Assembly (NCBI RefSeq): GCF_030269605.1
Contig: NZ_BSTQ01000010.1
Span: 185,402-249,401, forward strand
Reading direction: 5' to 3'
Source: Lentzea sp. NBRC 105346
GTDB taxonomy: Bacteria > Actinomycetota > Actinomycetes > Mycobacteriales > Pseudonocardiaceae
DNA length: 64,000 bases
The notes under the pieces were generated by a model that was not told the origin of the DNA, did not search any database, and worked only from the letters and a program-made list of their open reading frames with translations. Of this stretch, positions 18,398-26,246 are shown one piece after another (position 1 is the stretch's first letter; each line of letters starts with the position of its first letter). Made by a program: the position numbers and the translations under genes.

Positions 18398-18508
18398 ATG
18401 TCGCTCACGCCCATATACGACGACCTCCTGCGCGAGCTCGAGGAGATCGCACAGGAGGCCGGTCTGACGGCGGCCACGGAGAACCCGCAGCCAGCCCAAA
18501 AGGACTAG
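18398..18508 (+). CDS. Small 36-residue protein of unknown function
   Basis: Starts MSLTPIYDDLLRELEEIA and ends ENPQPAQKD. It is preceded by the strong site AGAGGGGG ending 7 bases before the ATG, with a short leader hairpin CCCCGT/ACGGGG just upstream. The N-terminal half is an acidic amphipathic helix, the C-terminal third is hydrophilic. The stop overlaps the stop of the convergent LCP gene by 3 bases. No cysteines, no signal peptide. The ribosome site and codon use make it a credible gene; function unknown. Confidence 0.6.
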   Translation: MSLTPIYDDLLRELEEIAQEAGLTAATENPQPAQKD

Positions 18509-19518
18509 TTCGCGGCGAGCAACTCCGCCGGGACGGGCTGGTCCTTGGCCAGCGCGTCGAACAGCGCGGACGCCTTTTCCTTGTTCCACTGCACGACCGA
18601 GCCGGCGCCCGGAACCGTGGGCGTGCCACCGACGGGGACGGTCCCGGTGACCGCGTCACTCATGTTGAGCCCCATCGACACGAGGTTGTGCAGGTGGTCG
18701 TCCTGCCCGACGGACACCGAGTCCGTCGCGGCGAACATCAGCGGCACCGAGCGGAACGGGTTGAGCAGCGTCCCAGGGCTCTTGACCTTGGTCGCGAGCG
18801 CCGACAGGAACTTCCGCTGGTTCTGCACGCGCTGCAGGTCGGCGGTGGCGAACGCGCGCGTCCGCACAAAGCCGAGCGCCTTCGCGCCGTCGAGCTCCTG
18901 GCAGCCGGCGGGCAGGTCGATACCGGCCTTGGGGTCCTTGATCGGCTCCTCGAGGCACATGTCGACGCCGCCGACGGCGTCCACGATGCCGGCGAACCCG
19001 CCGAACCCGATCTCCATGTAGTGGTCGATGTGCAGGCCGGTGGCGCCCTCGACCGTCTGCACCAGCAGCTTCGGCCCGCCGAACGCGTACGCCGCGTTGA
19101 TCTTGTTGCGGTCGTTGCCCGGAATCGGCACGTACGAGTCGCGCGGCACGGAGATCAGCGACGGCTTCGCAGCGCTGTTGTCCGGGAGGTGCAGCAGCAT
19201 GATCGTGTCGGTGCGCCGACCGGCCGCGTCACCGGTGGCCAGCGCGTCCTTCTGCTCCTGCGACAGGTCGTCCCGCGCGTCCGAGCCGACCAGCAGCCAC
19301 GTGGTGCCCGGAGTGTCGGCCGGACGGCCCTCGTAGTCGGTCAGCGCGTCGATTCTGCGCAACGAGGAGTCGACGTAGATCCACATCGCACCCGCACCCA
19401 CCAGCAGCACGAGCAGCAGAACCAGGAGCACGCGCCCGGTCTTCCGCTTCTTCCTGCGCGCCGGCGGCATCGGACGCCGCTGTTGTTGCTGGTAACCGTG
19501 GTGGTACCCAGCGCTCAT
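18505..19518 (-). CDS. LytR-CpsA-Psr (LCP) family cell-wall glycopolymer ligase
   Basis: About 337 residues. A basic, Gln-rich cytoplasmic N-terminus (KKRKTGR) precedes one membrane segment (VLLVLLLVLLVGAGAMWIYV), followed by an extracytoplasmic LCP domain with TWLLVGSDARDDL, ISVPRDSYVPIPG and NKINAAYAFGGP. LCP enzymes transfer polyprenyl-linked glycopolymers such as arabinogalactan or teichoic acid to peptidoglycan. The ATG at 19518 (MSAGYHHGY) is preferred over the upstream ATG at 19560, which has no ribosome site. Confidence 0.88.
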   Translation of the reverse strand: MSAGYHHGYQQQQRRPMPPARRKKRKTGRVLLVLLLVLLVGAGAMWIYVDSSLRRIDALTDYEGRPADTPGTTWLLVGSDARDDLSQEQKDALATGDAAGRRTDTIMLLHLPDNSAAKPSLISVPRDSYVPIPGNDRNKINAAYAFGGPKLLVQTVEGATGLHIDHYMEIGFGGFAGIVDAVGGVDMCLEEPIKDPKAGIDLPAGCQELDGAKALGFVRTRAFATADLQRVQNQRKFLSALATKVKSPGTLLNPFRSVPLMFAATDSVSVGQDDHLHNLVSMGLNMSDAVTGTVPVGGTPTVPGAGSVVQWNKEKASALFDALAKDQPVPAELLAAN

Positions 19519-19594
19519 ATCTCGCCAACCCCGATCTCGTTCGTCGCTTACGACTTGCATAGGTGGACGCAACAAAGGTCTGGAGGTTGCGAAC

Positions 19595-19981
19595 CTACCT
19601 GTCGAGCAGGACGAGCGTGCGATGGAGTCGGTTCAGTTCTTTTGCCGGGTCGTCGGTGAGTCCAGTGTGCGCGGGCGAGGTCTGGACCGTGGTGCTGCGC
19701 GGTGCCGTCAACCAGCGAAAACGCTGTCCCAGCGAGGTGTCCGACACCGGCCCCGCCGCCTTGTCGCCATCGCAGGCAAGGCCGAGCTGGTCCAGGCTGG
19801 CCTCCAGCAGTTCGACGTCGAAATCGGGGTCGAGCGCCCGGAGCCGATCACCGTCCACATGGGTCTTGGCGCACAGGAAGTTCAGGTCGGCGCAGTACAC
19901 GATGACGCCGACGTTCATGAACTCCCCGCGCTCCTGCCGCGGCACGGCCCGCAGCAGCGCGTACTCAAACACGTGCGACAC
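19595..19981 (-). CDS. DUF3037 protein paired with HipA-like kinase
   Basis: About 128 residues beginning MSHVFEYALLRAVPRQERGE, then FMNVGVIVYC, the typical DUF3037 opening. The GTG at 19981 has GGAGG 6 bases upstream, and the gene overlaps the end of the kinase gene by 17 bases. DUF3037 and this type of HipA-like kinase are often adjacent, suggesting a functional pair, possibly of toxin-antitoxin character; neither activity can be read from sequence. Confidence 0.8.
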   Translation of the reverse strand: MSHVFEYALLRAVPRQERGEFMNVGVIVYCADLNFLCAKTHVDGDRLRALDPDFDVELLEASLDQLGLACDGDKAAGPVSDTSLGQRFRWLTAPRSTTVQTSPAHTGLTDDPAKELNRLHRTLVLLDR

Positions 19982-20738
19982 GCGCCGCCTCCACAGCCTC
20001 GACCCATTCGCGGTGGGCCAAACGATAGGCGAAGAACTCCGCGTACCGCGCACGCACCTGGTCCGGTTCGCCGTCCGGCTCCAGCCACTCGTCCGGAATG
20101 AGCTCGAGCACTTCCGCGATCAGGTCGGGCGTGATCTCCTTGCTGAGGGTTTTGTCCACTTCGGACAGACTGTTCGCGTTGGGCAGCATCGTGTGGTCGG
20201 CCGCGTCGAACCGGAAGTCCTTGGTGGCTGGGCGTTCCGGGCTCCACGAGTGGTGGAAGTAGAGCGCCGCGCCGTGGTCGATGAGCCACGGCTCGCGGTG
20301 CCACAGCAGCATGTTCGGGTTGCGCCAGCTGCGGTCGACGTTGAGCGTCAACGCGTCCAGCCACAACGTCCGCGTCGCCAGCTCGGCGCCGGGGTCGCGC
20401 ACGATCGGGTTGAAGTCGAAGCTGCCGGGCAGGTAGTCGATGCCGAGGTTGAGCCCGGCGCTGGCCCGGATGAGTTCCTGCACCTCCTGGTCCGGCTCCG
20501 CCCGCGCCAGCTCGGGGTCGAGGTCGACGAGCACGATCTCGGGCACCCGGAAGCCGAGCCGCCTGGCCAGCTCGCCGACGATGATCTCGGCGATGAGCGC
20601 CTTCACGCCCTGGCCGGCGCCGCGGAACTTCAGCACGTACATGCCGAGGTCGTCGGCTTCGATCAGGCCCGGCAGCGAGCCACCTTCCCGGAACGGGGTC
20701 ACGTACCGCGTGGCAGTGACCCTGCGCAGCTGTGTCAC
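19965..20738 (-). CDS. HipA-like kinase domain protein
   Basis: About 257 residues, shorter than classical HipA (about 440). Recognisable parts: a nucleotide-binding lysine in MYVLKFRGAGQGVKALIAE, then TLWLDALTLNVDRSWRNPNM (catalytic-loop-like D..N) and WLIDHGAALYFHH (metal-binding D). The GTG at 20738 begins the family-like part. The partner gene overlaps the 3' end. No HipB-type DNA-binding antitoxin is adjacent. Serine/threonine kinase activity is likely by family; target unknown. Confidence 0.75.
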   Translation of the reverse strand: MTQLRRVTATRYVTPFREGGSLPGLIEADDLGMYVLKFRGAGQGVKALIAEIIVGELARRLGFRVPEIVLVDLDPELARAEPDQEVQELIRASAGLNLGIDYLPGSFDFNPIVRDPGAELATRTLWLDALTLNVDRSWRNPNMLLWHREPWLIDHGAALYFHHSWSPERPATKDFRFDAADHTMLPNANSLSEVDKTLSKEITPDLIAEVLELIPDEWLEPDGEPDQVRARYAEFFAYRLAHREWVEAVEAARVARV

Positions 20739-20854
20739 GCCCGCATGATCACACGGGTATGGCCCTACAGCCGAACGGAATTCCGGCCGGGCGAACCTCC
20801 CGCCCCGACGCGGACCACCGGGAATTGTCAGACCCTCCGGATACCGTCCGGGAC

Positions 20855-21152
20855 ATGACACAGATCCATTACGTCAGCGGCGACGCAACCAGCCCCCGAG
20901 GCCGCGAGTGGTACCGGGACCGCGCCACCAACGACTTCAAGCTCGGCGCCGCCCATCCACTACGACGCGGTCCGCGACTCCCTGCGCTGCCTCGCGGGAC
21001 ATGCCCGCGAACTTCGGGCGAGCGTCCACATGCCCAGAATCGGCTGCGGCTTGGCAGGCGGCGAATGGGACCGGATCGAACCCCTCATCACCAGCGAGCT
21101 CGTCGACCACGACATCCCGGTCACCGTCTACGACACGAACACCGCCGCGTAG
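20855..21152 (+). pseudogene. Macro-domain (ADP-ribose phosphatase-like) gene remnant
   Basis: The frame from 20855 reads MTQIHYVSGDATSPRG then REWYRDRATNDFKLGA, both macro-domain segments that are normally far apart. It then shifts, and the frame ending at 21152 gives PIHYDAVRDSL, HMPRIGCGLAGGEWDRIEPL and a normal C-terminus [10 protein letters not shown]. At least two internal stretches of the usual domain of about 155 residues are missing and one junction is out of frame. It has the start and the end of the gene but not the ADP-ribose-binding core, so it is almost certainly inactive. Confidence 0.8.
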
Positions 21153-21603
21153 CCCGCCAGAATCGAGCCCCACCCGCCTTCGCCGCCCACACCGCGACGC
21201 ACATCCTCGGGCTTCGTGACGTGTCGTTCGAAACCGCGGTGCACCAACTCGACCCGAGTCCGCCCACCCGCCAGATCGACGAACCGCACCTCGACCTCGC
21301 TGGCATGCGCGGGATCCGGGTCGTACTCCCAGTCGCCGTTGAGGTGCCACGCCAGCAACACCCGCGCGGGCGGCTCCCACTCCAGAACCGAACCCAGGAG
21401 CACTCGGCCCCGTCAACACCGACCTCGTACCACCGGCCACCGGCGAACGGCTCGACCACCACGTCGGCGAGCTCGGCCGCGCCGATGTGGTGCCCGCTGG
21501 GCCACCACGACAACCACCGAGCGGTGAACACCTCGAACGCCCGCTCCCGCGAGGCGTTGACGGTCACCGACCGCGTCACCTCGGTGCTCAACGTCTCCGT
21601 CAC
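21128..21603 (-). pseudogene. AHSA1/SRPBCC-domain gene with a single-base frameshift
   Basis: The GTG at 21603 overlaps the ArsR stop (GTGA). The first frame gives [20 protein letters not shown], then [17 protein letters not shown], up to GAECSW; the other frame continues [20 protein letters not shown] to a natural end at 21128. The 476-base span is one base short of whole codons. The break is at about 21400, where three consecutive C (plus strand) stand where four would restore the family motif [11 protein letters not shown]. ArsR plus AHSA1 is a common pair. It is either a real mutation, a programmed event or a sequencing error in a homopolymer. Confidence 0.82.
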
Positions 21604-21905
21604 TGCTCCTCCTCGACCACTCGCGCGAAGTTCTCCAGCGCCCGGCCCCATAGGTCGTCCATGTAGTCGCGCATGGCGCGCACGCCGGCCGGGTCGACGC
21701 TGTACACGTTCCGCGTGCCGACCGACGACGAACGCACCAGGCGCGCCTCGCGGAGAACCTTCAGGTGCTGGGACACCGCGGGCCTGCTGACCGGCAACGA
21801 AGCGGCCAGCTCGCCGACCGACAGCGGCCCGGCGGCAAGCCGTTCGAAGATCAGCTGTCGCGTCGGGTCGCCTAGCGCGGTGAACGCTGCTTGGTAAGTC
21901 CCCAC
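21600..21905 (-). CDS. ArsR-family winged-helix repressor
   Basis: About 101 residues: [20 protein letters not shown], the helix-turn-helix [20 protein letters not shown] and wing [20 protein letters not shown]. No metal-binding cysteines are present, so it is of the non-metal subgroup that usually precedes an AHSA1 gene, as here (4-base overlap). The GTG at 21905 begins the conserved part. A palindrome GTAAGT-ctaa-ACTTAC lies 6 bases upstream and probably is its own operator. Confidence 0.88.
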   Translation of the reverse strand: MGTYQAAFTALGDPTRQLIFERLAAGPLSVGELAASLPVSRPAVSQHLKVLREARLVRSSSVGTRNVYSVDPAGVRAMRDYMDDLWGRALENFARVVEEEQ

Positions 21906-21910
21906 GAACG

Positions 21911-21926
21911 GTAAGTCTAAACTTAC
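21911..21926. promoter_or_regulatory. Palindromic operator of the ArsR-type repressor
   Basis: GTAAGTCTAAACTTAC, 6-base arms around 4 bases, immediately upstream of the ArsR start and overlapping the stop codon of the GDSL lipase gene that reads toward it. Position and symmetry suggest autorepression. Confidence 0.55.
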
Positions 21927-22660
21927 GAAGTGGCTGCCGTCAAGGCCTCGAAGTAGCCCTGCTGGCCCTTCCTGTTCGGGTGGTAGGAGTTGGCGACCGG
22001 CCGCGTCAGGCCGTTGATCCACGGATCGGCCGCGCACACCCCGTGGCCCGCGAAGACGGTCCGGCCGTCGACGTAGACCGCACCCGCCGCCGCGGCCCGC
22101 GCGGCGGTGACCTCGCTCAACCGGTCGGCGGCACCGTTGAGCGCGGCCCGCTTGGCCGCGTTGAGCGCGGGACAGCGCGGGGTGTTCTCGAACAGCCGCG
22201 GGTAGCCGACGACGACCAGCTTCGCTCGCGGCGCGCGTTCCCTGATCGCCGCGTAGGTCGTGTCCAGCCGCGGTGGCAGTCCGGAGCCGACGAACTCCAC
22301 CGCCTTGGCGACCGCCTTCAGGCAGGACCTCTCACCGTTGAGCACGCACGTCGTCATCACGTCGGTGAAGCCGAGATCGTTGCCGCCGACGGTGATCGTG
22401 ACCAGCGTCGTCGCCGGCGTCAGCTCCCCGACCTGGTTGGCGATCACGTCCGCGGTCGTCGCCCCGGTGCACGCGGCGAAGCGGAACGACGGGAAGGCCT
22501 TGCCGTACAAGGCGGGATAGGCGTTCTCGGTGCGGCGGCACTCGCCGTGTGTGCCGCCCGCGCCCACCCCGGACGCGTACGAGTCGCCCAAAGCAACGTA
22601 TTCGGGTGCGACCGGGGTGAGCAGGGCGCCCACGAGCACTGCGGCGGCGAAGAGTGTCAT
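21923..22660 (-). CDS. Secreted SGNH/GDSL lipase-esterase
   Basis: A 245-residue SGNH hydrolase with an N-terminal signal-like segment ([16 protein letters not shown]). The catalytic blocks are [15 protein letters not shown] (nucleophile serine), [12 protein letters not shown] (oxyanion Asn) and [13 protein letters not shown] (catalytic His). Cysteines are spaced as in secreted Streptomyces lipases of this family. The signal segment is short and may lack a basic start, so the true start could lie slightly upstream. It probably hydrolyses short or medium acyl esters outside the cell. Confidence 0.87.
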   Translation of the reverse strand: MTLFAAAVLVGALLTPVAPEYVALGDSYASGVGAGGTHGECRRTENAYPALYGKAFPSFRFAACTGATTADVIANQVGELTPATTLVTITVGGNDLGFTDVMTTCVLNGERSCLKAVAKAVEFVGSGLPPRLDTTYAAIRERAPRAKLVVVGYPRLFENTPRCPALNAAKRAALNGAADRLSEVTAARAAAAGAVYVDGRTVFAGHGVCAADPWINGLTRPVANSYHPNRKGQQGYFEALTAATS

Positions 22661-22700
22661 ACCGCCGGAGTACCACTGTGGACAGAGGCGTTGAAGAGGG

Positions 22701-23819
22701 TTAACCCAGTCGGGTGGGCTGCACGCAGACCGGGATCGGCGTGGACAGCGGCGTCCCCGCGGGCGTCAACCTGCCGGTCGCACGGTCGACGCTGAACGAC
22801 GTGACCAGGTTCGAGTTCTGGTTGGCCGCGAAGAGGAATCGCCCGGACGGGTCGAGCGTGATGTGCCGCGGGAACTTGCCGCCGGTCGGGGTCGTCTCGA
22901 CGAGCTTCAGGCCGGCGCCGTCGACGGCGAACACGGCGACGCTGTCGTGACCGCGGTTGGACAGGTACACGAACCGGCCGTCCTGCGACACCAGCACCTC
23001 GGCCGGGTAGTTGCGCACCCCACCCGCGGGCGCGGTCTTGAGGACCTGGCCGGGTGTGAGCTTGCCGTTGTCGTAGGCGCTCACGACGATCGTCGAGTCG
23101 AGCTCGTTGGCGATGTAGGCGGTCTTGCCGTTCGGGTGGAACGCGAGGTGGCGCGGCCCGGCGCCGGGCTTGAGCTTGGCCGTGTTCACCAACGTCAGCT
23201 TGCCCTGCGCGCTGAGCGTGTAGCTGAAGACGGCGTCCGCGCCGAGGTCCACGGCGAGCAGGTGCTTCCCGTGCGGGTCGAACACGACCTGGTGCGCGTG
23301 CGGGCCCTTCTGGCGGTCCGGGTCCGGGCCGGATCCCTTGTGCTTCACCAGGTGCGTGCGCGCGCCGAGGCCGCCGTCCGGGCGGATCGGGAACACGCTG
23401 AGGCTGCCGCTGGAGTAGTCGGCGGTGACCAGGAACCGGCCGCTCGGGTCGATCGCGAGGTGACACGGGTCCGCGCCGCCGGTCACCTGCTTGTTGATCA
23501 CCTTCAGCGTCTGGGCGTTGATCGCGGTGACACCGCCGTCGGACGTCTCGTTGACGGCGTAGAGGAACCTGCCGTCGCGCGACTCCTCGACCCACGAGGG
23601 GTTCACGACGCCCTTGATCACGCCGGTGGACTTCAGCTGGCCGTTAGCCGGGTCGTACGTGCCGATGCCGACGCCCTGCGCGCCACCGCTCCACGTCGTG
23701 TAAGCACCGAAGAACACCCGCTTCGTCGCCTTCGGTGTCGCCTCGGCGATCTCTCCGGTCATCAGCAGCCCCGCTCCAACACCCACGGCCCCCAGGAACC
23801 GTCGCCGGTCAACCACCAC
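22701..23819 (-). CDS. Tat-exported lactonase family beta-propeller (Pgl-like)
   Basis: About 372 residues. The N-terminus DRRRFLGAVGVGAGLLM is a twin-arginine signal. The rest is a seven-bladed propeller of the 6-phosphogluconolactonase (YbhE) family with repeated blades such as DGRFLYAVNETSDGGVTAIN, DPSGRFLVTADYSSGSLSVF and HPNGKTAYIANELDSTIVV. The GTG at 23819 is chosen because GGAGG stands 8 bases upstream. Export argues against a pentose-phosphate role; an extracellular lactone substrate is more likely. Confidence 0.85.
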   Translation of the reverse strand: MVVDRRRFLGAVGVGAGLLMTGEIAEATPKATKRVFFGAYTTWSGGAQGVGIGTYDPANGQLKSTGVIKGVVNPSWVEESRDGRFLYAVNETSDGGVTAINAQTLKVINKQVTGGADPCHLAIDPSGRFLVTADYSSGSLSVFPIRPDGGLGARTHLVKHKGSGPDPDRQKGPHAHQVVFDPHGKHLLAVDLGADAVFSYTLSAQGKLTLVNTAKLKPGAGPRHLAFHPNGKTAYIANELDSTIVVSAYDNGKLTPGQVLKTAPAGGVRNYPAEVLVSQDGRFVYLSNRGHDSVAVFAVDGAGLKLVETTPTGGKFPRHITLDPSGRFLFAANQNSNLVTSFSVDRATGRLTPAGTPLSTPIPVCVQPTRLG

Positions 23820-23909
23820 GTTCCGCACCTCCGCTGCACTAGTCCGCGGCCGGTGCCCACACTGGCCTAGACCACTGCGCGATGGCAAGAGGCGCAACAG
23901 TTATTGCGT

Positions 23910-24731
23910 CTAGCGCAACGGATCTCGATTGAGGAGCGCGTCCTTCTGGGCGTCGCGGTCGAAGTCCGCGGGCGGGAACTTCGGGTCGAGGTCGCGCATG
24001 GTCTCCAGCAGCAGCCGGCCGACCGCCCAGTTCCGGTACCACTTGCGGTTCGCCGGGACGACGTACCAGGGCGTGACGGAACATGCCTTCAGCGCCGCCA
24101 TATAGGCCGCCTGGTACTTCGACCACTGGGCGCGGGTCTCCAGGTCGGACGGGTTGTACTTCCACAGCTTCTCGGTGTCGTCCAGTCGCGCGAGCAGCCG
24201 TTCCTTCTGCACCTCCGGCGAGATGTGCAGGAAGCACTTGACCACCGTGACGCCCTGGCCGGCGAGCTCCTGCTCGAACGCGTTGATCTCGCGGTAGCGG
24301 GCGCGCGTCTCGGCGGCGGTGATGAGCCCGAGGACCTTGGGCACCAGGACGTCCTCGTAGTGCGAACGGTCGAACACGCCGATGTTCCCCATGGGCGGCA
24401 GGACCTTGCGGACGCGCCACAGGAAGTGATGCCTGCGTTCGGTGGCGGTCGGTTTCTTGAACGACGCGATGCGCACGCCCTGCGGGTTCACCAGCCCGAC
24501 GACGTGCCGGATGGTGCCGCCCTTGCCGGACGTGTCGAGGCCCTGCAGTACCAGAAGTACCGCACGGCTCTGCTCGGCGTAGAGCGCGTCCTGCAGGTCG
24601 TCGAGCTCGGCGCCGGTGTCCTCCAGGTCGGCCGCGGCCTCCTTCTTGCTCTTCGGGCCGACCGGGCGGGCGCCGGGGTCGATGAGTTCGCCCTGGAATC
24701 GGAGCACTTCACGAACCGACTTCTTCGCCAT
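23910..24731 (-). CDS. ppk2: Polyphosphate kinase 2 family protein
   Basis: A 273-residue PPK2. Walker A is LQGLDTSGKGGTIRHV, the lid and Walker B regions carry RIASFKKPTATERRHHFLWR and GNIGVFDRSHYEDVLVPKV. PPK2 enzymes phosphorylate nucleoside mono- or diphosphates with polyphosphate; single-domain forms of this length are usually class I-III and the class cannot be fixed here. The ATG at 24731 (MAKKSVREV) is used. It is divergent from rocD. Confidence 0.9.
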   Translation of the reverse strand: MAKKSVREVLRFQGELIDPGARPVGPKSKKEAAADLEDTGAELDDLQDALYAEQSRAVLLVLQGLDTSGKGGTIRHVVGLVNPQGVRIASFKKPTATERRHHFLWRVRKVLPPMGNIGVFDRSHYEDVLVPKVLGLITAAETRARYREINAFEQELAGQGVTVVKCFLHISPEVQKERLLARLDDTEKLWKYNPSDLETRAQWSKYQAAYMAALKACSVTPWYVVPANRKWYRNWAVGRLLLETMRDLDPKFPPADFDRDAQKDALLNRDPLR

Positions 24732-24767
24732 CAACGCAGAGTAGCGAAGCGCCGTCTAGTCCGCCGG

Positions 24768-24826
24768 TTGCGCAATAATCAGCCACGGATCAGTGAATCT
24801 GTGCAACAAACAGAGGCAATGCGCAA
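24768..24826. promoter_or_regulatory. Three TTGCGCAA-like boxes upstream of rocD
   Basis: TTGCGCAA at 24768-24775, TGTGCAAC at 24800-24807 and TGCGCAAC at 24820-24827. Start-to-start distances are 32 and 20 bases, near whole helical turns. Such arrays fit Lrp/AsnC-type regulators, which often control ornithine aminotransferase genes. No such regulator is in the window. Confidence 0.4.
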
Positions 24827-24871
24827 CGTCCGACGGATGAAATCGCTGGTGCCTGCCCTTAGCCTTGTGGC

Positions 24872-26098
24872 ATGACCCTCACCGCTGACCACAACACCCG
24901 CACCAGCGCTGACTTCGTCGCACTCGACGAGGAGTGGAGCACCCACAACTACCACCCGCTGCCGGTGGTCATCGAGTCGGGCGAGGGCTCGTGGGTCACC
25001 GATGTCGAGGGCCGCCGCTACCTGGACTTCCTGTCCGGCTACTCGTCCCTGAACTTCGGCCACCGCCACCCGGCGCTGGTCGCCGCCGCCGTGGACCAGC
25101 TGAACAAGGTGACGCTCACGTCCCGTGCGTTCCACCACGACCAGTTCGGCCTGTTCTGCCGCGAGCTCGCTGAGCTGACCGGCACCGAGATGGTGCTCGC
25201 GATGAACTCCGGCGCCGAGGCCGTCGAGTCCGCGATCAAGGTTGCCCGGAAGTGGGCCTACCGCGTGAAGGGCGTGCCGGAGGGTACTGCCGAGATCATC
25301 GTTGCCGGGTCCAACTTCCATGGTCGTACCACCACGATCGTGTCGTTCTCCACCGACGAGACCGCGCGCCAGGACTTCGGGCCGTTCACGCCTGGGTTCA
25401 AGGTCGTCAAGTACGGCTCGCTGGAGGAGATCGCCTCCGCCATCACCCCGCGCACCGCCGCCGTGCTGCTGGAGCCGATCCAGGGCGAGGCCGGTGTCGT
25501 CGTGCCGCCCGCCGGCTACCTCGCGGGCGTGCGCCGCCTGTGCGACGAGCACGACGTGCTGATGATCGCCGACGAGATCCAGTCCGGTCTCGCGCGCACC
25601 GGCAAGCTGTTCGCGCTGGACCACGAGGGTGTGCGCGCGGACCTGTACACGCTGGGCAAGGCGCTGGGCGGCGGCATCATGCCGGTGTCCGCGGTCGTCG
25701 GCAACCGCGCCGTGCTGGGCGTGCTGCAGCCGGGCGAGCACGGCTCCACGTTCGGCGGCAACCCGCTGGCCTGCGCGATCGGCCGGGCCGTCGTGCGGCT
25801 GCTGGAGACCGGCGAGTTCCAGGAGCGGTCCGAGGCTCTCGGGGCGTACCTGCACGGGCGGCTCGGGTCGCTCATCGGGCACGGGGTCGCCGAGGTGCGC
25901 GGTCGCGGGCTGTGGGCCGGCGTCGAGATCGCGCCCGGCGGGCCGGTCGGGCGCGCGGCCTCCGAGGCGCTGGCCGCTCGTGGCGTGCTGTGCAAGGAGA
26001 CGCAGGCGACCACGCTGCGCGTCGCTCCCCCGCTGGTGATCACGCGGGACGAGATCGACCTGGGCGTGGACGCGATCGCGGCGGTCCTCGGCCGCTAG
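24872..26098 (+). CDS. rocD: Ornithine aminotransferase
   Basis: A 408-residue class III aminotransferase. It shows YLDFLSGYSSLNFGHRHP, NSGAEAVESAIKVARKW, LLEPIQGEAGVVVPP, ADEIQSGLARTG and the PLP lysine in YTLGKALGGGIMPVSA. The glycine-rich GSTFGGNPLACAIG is typical of RocD. It converts ornithine and 2-oxoglutarate to glutamate semialdehyde and glutamate, the entry from arginine/ornithine to proline or glutamate. No arginase gene is adjacent. An imperfect copy of the 1636 hairpin follows the stop. Confidence 0.9.
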   Translation: MTLTADHNTRTSADFVALDEEWSTHNYHPLPVVIESGEGSWVTDVEGRRYLDFLSGYSSLNFGHRHPALVAAAVDQLNKVTLTSRAFHHDQFGLFCRELAELTGTEMVLAMNSGAEAVESAIKVARKWAYRVKGVPEGTAEIIVAGSNFHGRTTTIVSFSTDETARQDFGPFTPGFKVVKYGSLEEIASAITPRTAAVLLEPIQGEAGVVVPPAGYLAGVRRLCDEHDVLMIADEIQSGLARTGKLFALDHEGVRADLYTLGKALGGGIMPVSAVVGNRAVLGVLQPGEHGSTFGGNPLACAIGRAVVRLLETGEFQERSEALGAYLHGRLGSLIGHGVAEVRGRGLWAGVEIAPGGPVGRAASEALAARGVLCKETQATTLRVAPPLVITRDEIDLGVDAIAAVLGR

Positions 26099-26100
26099 TG

Positions 26101-26151
26101 CCGTCATGGCCACCCTTGGGGACCTCAGGTCCGTGAAGGTGGCCATAACGG
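26101..26151. terminator. Imperfect copy of the 1636 palindrome after rocD
   Basis: The right arm AGGTCCGTGAAGGTGGCCAT (continuing AACGG) is identical to that at 1636-1688, while the left arm has mismatches (CCACCCTTGGGGACCT). It sits 3 bases after rocD, as a transcription terminator. It shows this is a dispersed repeat family rather than a chance hairpin. Confidence 0.7.
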
Positions 26152-26246
26152 TCAACGCCGGTGCCCTTCAGGGCACCCCAGGCTTGTAGCCTCCGCGCTA
26201 GGTCACAAATGTGGTGGACGGGCCTCGCGGCTCGTCCGTCGCAGGC

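Noticed and set aside
20732..21790. Long plus-strand frame of 352 codons as an intact gene
   Set aside because: Only its first 50 or so codons are macro-domain-like; the rest is antisense to the AHSA1 and ArsR genes.
23890..23925. GCGCAAC words between the lactonase and ppk2 genes as a regulator site
   Set aside because: Part of the motif is the coding end of ppk2, and the genes are not divergent from it, so a regulatory role is not supported.
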